DNA from: Kitasatospora kifunensis
GTDB lineage: Bacteria; Actinomycetota; Actinomycetes; Streptomycetales; Streptomycetaceae
DNA length: 64,000 bases
Assembly: GCF_014203855.1 (NCBI RefSeq)
Contig: NZ_JACHJV010000001.1
Location: 1,488,001-1,552,000 of the forward strand
Reading direction: 5' to 3'
The position numbers and the translations under genes were made by a program. Below, piece after piece: positions 24,677 to 32,500 of this stretch. A model generated the notes under the pieces. It ran no database searches. It was not told the origin of the DNA and saw only the letters and a list, made by a program, of their open reading frames with translations. Position 1 is the stretch's first letter, and each line of letters starts with the position of its first letter.

Positions 24677-25603
24677 ATGCCTGGCACGCCTTACGTCACG
24701 CCGGCCATGCTGACGTCGGCCCCGGCCGGCATCTCGTGGGCCGTTGTTCCGACGCTCACCGCGAGCGCCCAGACCCAGACGGCGCAACTCGCGCAGGTGT
24801 GCTGGCAGGCGACGTCGGCCGTGGACCGGTACTGCCTGCAGCCGCTGCGCGCCACGGTCAACACCGAGACGGGCAGCGGTCCCGGGCTGCCGCGCATCGC
24901 CTCGGACCGGGCCACACGCAAGGGCACCATCGTGACGCGCCGCTGGCCCGTCACCTCGGTGGCCGCGATCCAGACGTCACCTGCTAGCGCATATCCGGAG
25001 CAGTGGACGCTGGTGCCGTCGGGGCAGTGGAGGGTGCGCACCCCGCCGATCTTGTCGGCGGCTCCTACTCCCTCAACGGGCCCGACGGGTGGAAATGTCA
25101 TCGATGTGGCGCCTGGCTACATCACGTGGGGCCGCGGCAAGGGCGGCTGGGACGTGATGACGTCCTATCTGTCCGGGTGGCCGCACGCCGGCCTGTCAGC
25201 GGCAGTCTCGGCAGGGGCCGAATCCCTGACCGTGGACGACGTAACCGGCTGGACCGGCTCGGTCGGGTTCCTGTACGACGGGATTTCGACGGAGCTGGTC
25301 GAGGTGACCGCGGCCGCGGCGACAGTCCCGGTGCAACTGCCGGGTGTCGCGGGCACGGTGCAGGCGGGCCCGGGGACGCTGACTTTGGCCGGGCCGCTCG
25401 GTTTCCAGCACAGTGCCGGCGCGGTGTTGTCGGCGCTTCCCCCGGATGTGATCCGGGCGGCTGCGCTGCAGGCCTCGGTGATGGCGCTGGAGACGATCGA
25501 CGCGATCGCCACGCAGTCGCTGTCGGGGCGGATGGCGGGCGGCACCGGGGTGCTCGCGGAGGAGGTCGAGATGATCCTGGACAACTACCGCCGGGTCGCC
25601 TAA
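24677..25603 (+). CDS. Head-tail connector (adaptor) protein with inserted beta domain
   Basis: A 308-aa protein; ATG 24677 is the likeliest start, with GTG 24668 and 24671 just upstream. The beginning (P-Y-V-T-P-A-M-L, then A-T-S-A-V-D-R-Y-C-L-Q-P-L-R) and end (A-A-L-Q-A-S-V-M-A-L-E-T-I-D...M-I-L-D-N-Y-R-R-V-A) match gp6/gp15-like helical adaptors that sit on the portal. The helices are separated by a beta-rich insertion (about residues 90-250) that makes the protein about twice the usual length. Its stop overlaps the next start (TAATG). Confidence 0.65.
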   Translation: MPGTPYVTPAMLTSAPAGISWAVVPTLTASAQTQTAQLAQVCWQATSAVDRYCLQPLRATVNTETGSGPGLPRIASDRATRKGTIVTRRWPVTSVAAIQTSPASAYPEQWTLVPSGQWRVRTPPILSAAPTPSTGPTGGNVIDVAPGYITWGRGKGGWDVMTSYLSGWPHAGLSAAVSAGAESLTVDDVTGWTGSVGFLYDGISTELVEVTAAAATVPVQLPGVAGTVQAGPGTLTLAGPLGFQHSAGAVLSALPPDVIRAAALQASVMALETIDAIATQSLSGRMAGGTGVLAEEVEMILDNYRRVA

Positions 25604-26013
25604 TGGCCAGGGCCCGCAGTGCACGAGGCGGCTCCGGTGGCGCCACGGGCCCTACCGGTGTACTGAGGTTCTGGAACCGCACGATCACGATCATGCGGGG
25701 TACGTCGGCGAACCCGTACGGGGACCAATCCGACGTGGGCATCCCCATGTACAGCGGCGTGCAGGCGGCGATCGCCGAAACCGAGCAGACCGTGTTCGAC
25801 GCGGCAACCCAGCGGCAGCAAATCATCCGGGCGGTCACCTGCACGGTCCCGGCCTGGGTGGACGTCCTGACGACGGACACCCTGCAGGACGAGCTCACCG
25901 GCTACTTCTACATGATCGAGTCGATCGAGTCGGAGCCCGGCATCGGCTACTACCCGCCACCCAAAACCCTGACCCTGCGCATGCGTTCCGGCGTCAGCAT
26001 CGGCTCGGACTAG
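25603..26013 (+). CDS. Head closure (stopper) protein
   Basis: A 136-aa protein whose ATG overlaps the previous stop. A flexible Gly/Arg-rich N-terminus is followed by a beta-barrel-like sequence: R-T-I-T-I-M-R-G-T, V-G-I-P-M-Y-S-G-V-Q-A-A-I-A-E, V-T-C-T-V-P-A-W-V-D-V-L-T-T-D-T-L-Q-D, then Y-F-Y-M-I-E-S-I-E-S. This matches gp16/stopper-like proteins that close the portal channel after packaging. The call rests on order (adaptor, stopper, gp10-like, terminator) and fold pattern rather than on a unique motif. Confidence 0.6.
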   Translation: MARARSARGGSGGATGPTGVLRFWNRTITIMRGTSANPYGDQSDVGIPMYSGVQAAIAETEQTVFDAATQRQQIIRAVTCTVPAWVDVLTTDTLQDELTGYFYMIESIESEPGIGYYPPPKTLTLRMRSGVSIGSD

Positions 26014-26021
26014 GAGGCCCC

Positions 26022-26402
26022 ATGGCCAACCGCGTCGACATCGACGACTCCTGGCAGGCCCAGGTCGGCGCCGCCGTCGAGGCGCTCTTCCAGGCCCGAC
26101 TCGGCCCCGACATTGTCCGCGACGCCAAACGGTACTGCCCCGAACGCACCGGAGCACTACAGGAGTCGATCGAACACCACCTCGAAGACGGCGACCTGAT
26201 CGTCTCCGCGACCGGCGGCGACGACGGCCGCACCTACGCCGCCTACGTCGAGCTGGGCACCCGGCCGCACGAGATCCGGCCCGTGCGCAAGCAGGCGCTG
26301 TTCTGGGCCGGGGCCGCGCATCCGGTCGGGAAGGTCGACCATCCGGGGACGAGGCCAATGCCTTTTTTGCGCCCGGCCCTCTTCCAGGAACGCAGCGAGT
26401 AG
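26022..26402 (+). CDS. HK97 gp10-like tail-completion protein
   Basis: A 126-aa protein with the classic gp10/HK97 pattern: a helix ending in A-K-R-Y-C-P-E-R-T-G-A-L-Q-E-S-I, a strand pair with G-R-T-Y-A-A-Y-V-E-L-G-T-R-P-H, and the C-terminal R-P-M-P-F-L-R-P-A-L. These proteins sit at the head-tail joint and help connect or terminate the tail. Spacing of 8 bp from the stopper gene and 18 bp to the next gene fits one late operon. Confidence 0.75.
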   Translation: MANRVDIDDSWQAQVGAAVEALFQARLGPDIVRDAKRYCPERTGALQESIEHHLEDGDLIVSATGGDDGRTYAAYVELGTRPHEIRPVRKQALFWAGAAHPVGKVDHPGTRPMPFLRPALFQERSE

Positions 26403-26420
26403 CCGCACGGGGGGTGAGCA

Positions 26421-26918
26421 ATGTCCACTCCGCTTCCCCTTCTACCCAACGACGAGCTGGTGGGGGTCTCATGGATCGCCTCGATCCCGGGCCTGTCGAC
26501 TGCGATGGTCGGCACCCAACTGCCCCCGGACGTGAACGCCGACGGCTCGACAGCCACGTGGATCAGCACTGGCTTTATCACCGTGTCCGTCGTCGGCGGC
26601 AACCCTGACCCGCTTCTACCGGTCAACCGACCAGTCCTGCAGGTCGATTGCTGGGCGACCGTCCCCGGCTCCAACAAGCCGCCGTGGCTCAAAGCCGCAG
26701 CGCTCGCATCGACCATCCGGTATGCGACATGGGATCGGATCCGCGGACCGCGGCCACTAAGCGCCACCATCAACGGCGCCGAATACCCGCTCGCGGTCGC
26801 CCAGGGCGCCTACCTCGCAACGGCGTTCCGCCGGATCTACGACGACCAGGGGGACTACGCCCGCTACCAGGCGGATCTGGCGCTCTCCTGGATTGCCCCC
26901 GCCGACGTTTTCGACTGA
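26421..26918 (+). CDS. Tail terminator protein
   Basis: A 165-aa protein from ATG 26421 (GGGGGGTGAGC upstream). It shows the alpha/beta pattern of gpU-like tail terminators: L-V-G-V-S-W-I-A-S-I-P-G-L, W-I-S-T-G-F-I-T-V-S-V-V-G-G, then V-L-Q-V-D-C-W-A-T-V-P-G-S-N-K and a helix with A-L-A-S-T-I-R-Y-A. It should cap the tail tube at its final length. The order after a gp10-like gene and before the tail tube supports this. Confidence 0.65.
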   Translation: MSTPLPLLPNDELVGVSWIASIPGLSTAMVGTQLPPDVNADGSTATWISTGFITVSVVGGNPDPLLPVNRPVLQVDCWATVPGSNKPPWLKAAALASTIRYATWDRIRGPRPLSATINGAEYPLAVAQGAYLATAFRRIYDDQGDYARYQADLALSWIAPADVFD

Positions 26919-26929
26919 GAGGACCACAC

Positions 26930-27103
26930 ATGCCCGACCTCGTCACGGTCAGGGTGAGCATGTTTGCCGACCCGATCCAGGTCCCGCCCGACGAGGTCGA
27001 GGCACTGCGGTCGCAGGGCTTGCTCGTGCCTGACCTCGAACCGGCGCCTGCGGCCGTCGAGCCGCCGCCCACAGCGACATCGACCAAGAAGGACGCGTCA
27101 TGA
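26930..27103 (+). CDS. Very small phage protein
   Basis: A 57-aa protein from ATG 26930 (GAGAGGACC upstream), overlapping the next gene by ATGA. It has V-T-V-R-V-S-M-F-A-D-P-I-Q-V-P-P-D-E-V and then a Pro/Thr tail. Similar short proteins follow tail terminator genes in actinophages and are of unknown function. Confidence 0.5.
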   Translation: MPDLVTVRVSMFADPIQVPPDEVEALRSQGLLVPDLEPAPAAVEPPPTATSTKKDAS

Positions 27104-27462
27104 CTCTGCTCACGCTCACCCCGACGCAACTGCCGCGGACCGGCTCCTCCGCGCCGCTCAATCTCACGACCCTGATTGCGGCTGGCACGCTGGGCTCGAA
27201 CAGCGGCGTGACGTGGGCCAATACCGGGCGTGAGTTCCTGGTAATCGCCGTCGCGTCCGGCGGTTCGACCTGCTCGATCCCGATCGGTACGACGATCGAG
27301 GGACAGGCAGTGGCCCCGCTCACGCCGACCTTGACCGCGTCCGCAACGAACGTCATCGGCCCATTCCCAACGGACGAGACGCTCAATGGCGTGATGACCG
27401 TGAACTTCGGGACCGCGGCCAACGTCACTGTCGCCCTCGTGCAGTACGTCGGCGTCATCTGA
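27100..27462 (+). CDS. Beta-rich hypothetical virion protein
   Basis: A 120-aa protein starting in the stop of the previous gene. It is a run of beta-strands rich in Thr, Ala, Gly (E-F-L-V-I-A-V-A-S-G-G-S-T-C-S-I-P-I-G, N-G-V-M-T-V-N-F-G-T-A-A-N-V-T-V-A-L-V) without catalytic residues. A jelly-roll or immunoglobulin-like virion decoration protein is plausible. It is followed by a terminator-like hairpin. Confidence 0.5.
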   Translation: MTLLTLTPTQLPRTGSSAPLNLTTLIAAGTLGSNSGVTWANTGREFLVIAVASGGSTCSIPIGTTIEGQAVAPLTPTLTASATNVIGPFPTDETLNGVMTVNFGTAANVTVALVQYVGVI

Positions 27463-27480
27463 GCCCCGAGCACCACCCGC

Positions 27481-27501
27481 AGGCCCGCCTCGTGCGGGCC
27501 T
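27481..27501 (+). terminator. Hairpin before the tail tube gene
   Basis: AGGCCCGC pairs with GCGGGCCT across CTCGT, followed by TCTTCATGCCC. It separates the head-joining genes from the tail tube gene. Confidence 0.5.
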
Positions 27502-27554
27502 TCTTCATGCCCGCGCCCGGCTGTGGCGCCTGACCCATCAAGGGGATGGTCCCT

Positions 27555-28145
27555 GTGGCAGTGAATGCCGCCAATCTCGTACTCGGTCCGGCGCGCCTGT
27601 ACGTCGCGCCGTTTGGTTCCACAGAGCCTCTCGACTCTGCCGTCACCCCCAACGGCCCGACGAATCCCCCAAGTTCACCCTGGACGGATGTGGGCGGCAC
27701 TGACGGCGGCGTCACGTTCGAAACGGACAATACGTACACCGACTTGCAGGTGGATCAGTTGACCATGATGGTCGGCTCCCGGTTGACGGCCATGAAGATG
27801 ACCGTGACCGCGAAGCTCTCCGAAATGACGCTGACCAACCTGAACGCGGCGCTCAACAACATCTCCACGCTGTCCGTTCAGACGGGCTACACCACGATGG
27901 ACATCCCGGTCGGGACCTCCTCCACTCAGCCGGCTTACGCCGCGCTGCTGATCGACGGCTGGGCTCCGACACTGGCGACGGGCGCCCCTGCACTCCGACG
28001 GATCATCGTCAGGAAGGTGCTGTCGCAAGTCAAGGCGTCTCTGTCCTACGACAAGAAGACCCAACAGTCGCTGGATTGCACGTTCACGGCGTACTACGTC
28101 AGCGGCTCCATCGCGCCCGTGCACATCGTCGATCAAACTCAGTGA
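27555..28145 (+). CDS. Major tail tube protein
   Basis: A 196-aa protein, likely from GTG 27555 (AAGGGGAT upstream); ATG 27546 is an alternative. Sequence N-A-A-N-L-V-L-G-P-A-R-L-Y-V-A-P-F-G, W-T-D-V-G-G-T-D-G-G-V-T-F-E, then D-Q-L-T-M-M-V-G-S-R-L-T-A-M and a C-terminal K-K-T-Q-Q-S-L-D-C-T-F-T-A-Y match tail tube proteins of long-tailed actinophages. It polymerises into the tail tube. The upstream hairpin suggests it is expressed at a different level from the preceding genes. Confidence 0.8.
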   Translation: MAVNAANLVLGPARLYVAPFGSTEPLDSAVTPNGPTNPPSSPWTDVGGTDGGVTFETDNTYTDLQVDQLTMMVGSRLTAMKMTVTAKLSEMTLTNLNAALNNISTLSVQTGYTTMDIPVGTSSTQPAYAALLIDGWAPTLATGAPALRRIIVRKVLSQVKASLSYDKKTQQSLDCTFTAYYVSGSIAPVHIVDQTQ

Positions 28146-28150
28146 TTGAC

Positions 28151-28744
28151 ATGATCAAAACGCCAACTGTGCAACAGGAAGGCGCAATTCAATTCGAGTA
28201 CCTGCCCGACGGTCGCGGCCTTCTCAGGCCGCATGTGCTCATAGTCTGTGAAGGCTGCAGCAAAGAGGCCCTTGTACGCGCCGACGGATCAAGGCGGTTC
28301 TGCTCAAAGAGTTGCTCGACCTTAATCCAGCACGCCGAAGGGCGCAGCAGGCAGCTCAGCGGAATCGAGCACTACGCCTGGAAGGGCGCTAACGCCCAGT
28401 ATCAGGCCCTGCATATGCGTGTCGCTCGTGCACGGGGCAGGGCCGACCACTGCGAATGGCGCGCAACTGCGGGCTGCAAGAGCCGCAAGCTTGAGTGGTC
28501 CCACGTTCACGAGACCGACCCGAGCGTGCCTCAGAACTACAGATCACTCTGCAAGACGTGCCATCAAAGGTATGACAGCCAGACCGGCGCCGACCACGCG
28601 AACGCCAAGCTCACCGCACTGCAAGTCGAACTGATCCGTCAACGCTACAAAGCCGGCGGCACCAGCCAGCAAGCACTTGCGGATGAATATGGCGTCAGCC
28701 AGAGTGCCATCAGCCGGATTACCCGGCGAAGGCACTACCGCTGA
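28151..28744 (+). CDS. Second HNH homing endonuclease with C-terminal HTH
   Basis: A 197-aa protein; starts at ATG 28151 or GTG 28142 (which overlaps the tail tube stop). An N-terminal C-E-G-C ... F-C-S-K-S-C zinc site precedes an HNH core: C-E-W-R-A...C, then W-S-H-V-H-E-T-D...N-Y-R-S-L-C-K-T-C-H. The C-terminus has a resolvase-like helix-turn-helix (L-I-R-Q-R-Y-K-A-G-G-T-S-Q-Q-A-L-A-D-E-Y-G-V-S-Q-S-A-I-S-R-I). It is a mobile intergenic endonuclease inserted between tail tube and chaperone genes. It is not related in sequence to the first HNH gene, so the operon was invaded twice. Confidence 0.85.
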   Translation: MIKTPTVQQEGAIQFEYLPDGRGLLRPHVLIVCEGCSKEALVRADGSRRFCSKSCSTLIQHAEGRSRQLSGIEHYAWKGANAQYQALHMRVARARGRADHCEWRATAGCKSRKLEWSHVHETDPSVPQNYRSLCKTCHQRYDSQTGADHANAKLTALQVELIRQRYKAGGTSQQALADEYGVSQSAISRITRRRHYR

Positions 28745-28764
28745 CCAACACCACCCCCGAATTG

Positions 28765-28794
28765 AGCCCGGCATCCCACCTGATGCCGGGCTTT
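28765..28794 (+). terminator. Terminator hairpin after second HNH gene
   Basis: AGCCCGGCATC pairs perfectly with GATGCCGGGCT across six bases, followed by TTCTGCATCC. It limits readthrough from the HNH gene into the tail chaperone genes. Confidence 0.6.
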
Positions 28795-28823
28795 CTGCAT
28801 CCCTCACCCCCAAGCGAGACACC

Positions 28824-29222
28824 ATGGCAGCAACCGTGAGAGCCAAGACACCCGCGAAGCGCCCCAGCCGCAGAGCGCAGGACCCGGCGCCCATCCCCAC
28901 GGCCGGCGGGGCGGTCGCCTTCGAGCCGCCCCGCCTGACCACCAGCACGGCGCCCGCCGAGCGTGTACCGCTGTTCTACATCAACGACCGCGAGTACTCC
29001 GTCACGCTCAAGCCCGGAGTCAACGTCGGCCTCAAGTACCTACACCTGTCACGCCAGGTCGGCGAGGCCCAGGCCATGGACTACCTGCTGGAGAAGCTCC
29101 TCGGCGCCGAGGGCTACCAGGCACTGATGGACTACGACGACCTGACGCAGGAGCAGTTCCAGGGGATCTGCGAGATCGCCTCCAAGCTGACCGTGGGCGC
29201 GCTGGAGCTCCCAAAAGAGTGA
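28824..29222 (+). CDS. Tail assembly chaperone (gpG-like)
   Basis: A 132-aa protein from ATG 28824. A basic, disordered N-terminus precedes a small folded domain: P-L-F-Y-I-N-D-R-E-Y-S-V, V-G-L-K-Y-L-H-L-S-R-Q-V-G-E-A, A-M-D-Y-L-L-E-K-L-L-G-A-E-G-Y-Q-A-L-M-D. The gene ends in the slippery heptamer C-CCA-AAA and stop GAG-TGA. In siphoviruses this protein and its frameshifted longer form bind the tape measure during tail assembly. Position just before the tape measure confirms the role. Confidence 0.8.
   Translation: MAATVRAKTPAKRPSRRAQDPAPIPTAGGAVAFEPPRLTTSTAPAERVPLFYINDREYSVTLKPGVNVGLKYLHLSRQVGEAQAMDYLLEKLLGAEGYQALMDYDDLTQEQFQGICEIASKLTVGALELPKE
29210..29216 (+). other. Programmed -1 ribosomal frameshift site
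   Basis: CCCAAAA is in the X-XXY-YYZ phase of the upstream chaperone frame (C29210, then codons CCA and AAA). A -1 slip continues AGA-GTG-ACC... into the second frame, giving a fusion of 237 residues (131 from the first frame, 106 from the second). Confidence 0.8.
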
Positions 29223-29536
29223 CCGAGCGGGTCCGGCAGCTGGCTTGGATGCTGGACTACCTGGACGACATCGCCTCTGACCTGTCGGCGTTCCACCGGA
29301 TCGACGATCCGGAACTCCTTTCTGGCCCGCGCTATTTTGCCCTGGCGTGGCGCCTTGCCGCCTATCAAGGCGTGATGCAGTCCCGTGCGCTGGCGGCCCG
29401 CGATGAGCAGCCGGCATCGGGTGTCCCGTCGCACAGTCCGGCGCCCCGCGGCGACATCAACCCCGGTGTCAGGGCCACTTTGCAGGCCGAGCCCGCCTTT
29501 GCCGGCATCTTCAGCTTCGGAGCCGCCACCGTCTGA
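29219..29536 (+). CDS. Tail assembly chaperone, frameshift extension (gpT-like)
   Basis: A 105-codon frame with a nominal GTG 29219 inside the stop region of the first chaperone gene. It is most likely translated only as the C-terminal part of a -1 frameshift product. The sequence is helical (R-V-R-Q-L-A-W-M-L-D-Y-L-D-D-I-A-S-D-L-S-A-F-H), with Y-F-A-L-A-W-R-L-A-A-Y-Q-G-V-M-Q, typical of the T domain that recruits tail tube subunits to the tape measure. The tape measure gene starts 17 bp later. Confidence 0.75.
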   Translation: MTERVRQLAWMLDYLDDIASDLSAFHRIDDPELLSGPRYFALAWRLAAYQGVMQSRALAARDEQPASGVPSHSPAPRGDINPGVRATLQAEPAFAGIFSFGAATV

Positions 29537-29553
29537 TCCACGAGGAGGCCGAG

Positions 29554-32500
29554 ATGCCCGACGGCTTCCGGATTGCCACAGCCTTCGTTTCGGTGTCACC
29601 CGACATGGACGGCTTCAAAGAGGAGCTGCGGGCCAAGCTGGATGAGGCAACGGCCGGCATGGAGGGGCGCGCCCGGGTCACCCTCGACACCTCCGAGCTG
29701 GACGCCAAGGCAGACGAGGCCAGGGCCAGGGTCGACGAGCTGGACAGTACGAGGGCTGAGCCGTCGGTTCACCTGAACGACGAGGACTTGGGTGCGCGGG
29801 CCGACCAGGCCCGCGCGACCTTGGACGAGCTCGACTCCAAGAGTGCCCGGCCGGACATCGGGCTGGAGTCCGCTGGCTTGGACGAGCAGGTCGACCGTGC
29901 CCGCGAGAAGTTGGACCAGCTCGACGAGAAGCACACCTCTCCGAGCGTAGGCCTGGACACGGCGGAGTTCGACGCGAAGTTGGACGAGGCGCGGGCGAAG
30001 TTGGCCGCGTTCAGCTCGGAGTCTGCGTCGGCTCGCTTGGGCACCTCGGGCTCGTCGGGCGGCGAGGGCTCGAGCGGTGGCGGCGAGGGTGGTCTGGGCG
30101 GGGTGCTGGCGCTGGGGATCGGCAGCCTGATTCCCGGCCTGGGTGGGGCAGCGACTGCGCTGGGTCTGGGTGGCGCGGCGGGGTTCCTCGGTCTCGGTGG
30201 GATCGGTAAGGCGCTGTCGGCGGCGCACCAGTCGGCTCTCAATGTCGGCCTGACACCACAGGAGTTGGCGTCCACCCAGTTCTCGAACTCGGTGCAGACC
30301 CAGCAGGCGCAGGATCAGGTTTCGCAGGCTCGGATGCAGTCCTCGCAGGACGCCATCACGTCGGCGAACTCCATCGAGCAGTCGCAGATGAACCTGGCCT
30401 CGGTACAGAGGAATGCCGCCGAGCAGCAGGTCCAGGCGCTGCAGTCAGTGAAGCAGGCGCAGCAGGGTGTTGAGGAAGCCGACTACAGCCTGTCGGAGGC
30501 GCAGTACAACCTCAGCCAGGCGTGGGAGGCGGCCCGCGAGCAGATCAGGCAGCTGGACGACCAGCTCGCCGACTCCAAGCTCAACGTGCAGCAAGCTCAA
30601 CTGGCCATCCAGCAGGCCGAGTATCAGCAGCGGCTGACCAACCAGAACGCGTACTCCACCAGCATCGACCGGCAGCAGGCCGCGCTCGCTGTCGCGCAGG
30701 CTCAGCAGCAGCTGACTGACGCGCAGGACCAGCAGACCGCGTCGGCGTACGCGGCGAACCTTGCCCACCAGCAGGGCGTTGCCGGTTCCCAGACGGTCAT
30801 CCAGGCGCAGCAGGCGGTGACCGCCGCGCAGTATGGGCAGGCGGATTCACACGCGAGTCTGACCGAGGCGCAGAGTCAGGCCACGCTGACGCAGCTGAAC
30901 AATACGGACCAGATCAAACAGGCGCAGATGCAGCTGGCTGCGGCAGAGGAACAGGCCTCCTATCAGCGCGAGATGGACGCCCGGAACGTGGCGATCGCCG
31001 AGCGGGCTGTCACGGACACGCTGCGGGAGCAGCAGCTGCAGATGGCCGCGACGATGTCCACGTCGAATGAGGCGGCGAACGAGTTCGCGAAGGATATGGC
31101 GCGACTGTCGCCGGCGGCGCAGCAGGTCGTCGAGCAGGTCCTGAGCATGCAGGGCGCGTTCAAGAACTTGGAGACGGCAGCGCAGAACGCCATCGCCCCG
31201 GGCCTGTTGGTCTTCCTGCAGGGCGTGTCGGCGATGATGCCGGAGATCACGGTTGCGGTCACCAAGATGGCGACGTTGATCTCGAATGCGTTCGCCGACC
31301 TCGGCCGGGCGATGCAGGCTCCGGCTGCCCAGAAGGTGTTTGCGGGGCTGGTCGACAACGGTCTGCAGTTCGCTCAGATCGTGGTGCCGGCGTTCGCTGG
31401 GTTCGTGGGTGAGCTGCTGAAGATCGGTTCGGCGCCGGGGGCGTCGAGCGGCCTGGCGAACCTGCTGGCCGGTATCGGACATGCCCTGACCGGGCTGACG
31501 GCGAGCGTCGGTAAGTACACGCCGCAGATCAACAATTTCCTGAGTGCGGTCGGTGTGATCATCGCGCAGATCGGCCCTCCGCTCGGCGTGATCATCGGTC
31601 AGGTGGCCAAGGCCCTGGGGCCGCTGGCGACGTACCTGAACGCCCACCCCAACGGCACGGTCGTCAAGGTGCTGGGTGACATCGTCGCCGGGATGCTCGC
31701 CCTCCAAGGCCTCAAGAAGATCATCCCCGATGTCTTGCTCGGGCCGTTGGAGAAGGCTGGCGACAAGGCGCTCCTGGGTCCGCTCAAGAGCACCTTGAAG
31801 TCGATCCCGGGCCTTTTCAAAGACTCGCTCGGACCAGGTGGCGGCTGGGACTACCTGGTGCAGTCCACCAAGGACGTGGGCGGCAAAGTCGCCGAGACTG
31901 TGTCTGGCTGGGGCTCGAACATCGCCAGTGCGGTGAAGAGCGCCATGCCGACCAGCCTGGACGCCAGGTTGCTGCTTCAGTCGGCGAGGGACGCTGGCTC
32001 GCAGTTGGCTGGGCGGTTCACAAGCGCGGCGAGCTCAGTGGGAACGTGGTTCACGACGACGCTTCCCGCGGCGACCAGCTCTGGCATGACGGCGCTCGGC
32101 ACGTTTGCGTCGAACGCTGGTCAGACACTGGGCACTTGGGGTTCGTCCGTGGGTAGCGCCATGAGCGGCGCTGCCTCCAGCGTCGCTGCCTTCGTCGCTG
32201 ACTTCGGCTCGAAGATGGCTGCTGCGGCGGTTGCGACGGGCACATGGATTGCTGAACAGACAGTGGCGGCAGCAATATTCATCGCCGAGAACGTGGCGGA
32301 AGCCGCAGCAGCAACTGCGGCGTTCGTCGCGGAGAACGCCGCGTCACTTGGCATCGTGGCCGCGATCGGCCTTGTCGTCGCCGCGGTTGTCTACCTGGCG
32401 ACGCACTGGAAGCAGGCGCTGGACGCGATCGAGGCGGCGGCGCTGTGGCTGTGGCACAACGTGCTCGACCCTTTCTGGCAGGGGATCGAGTCCGGGGCGA

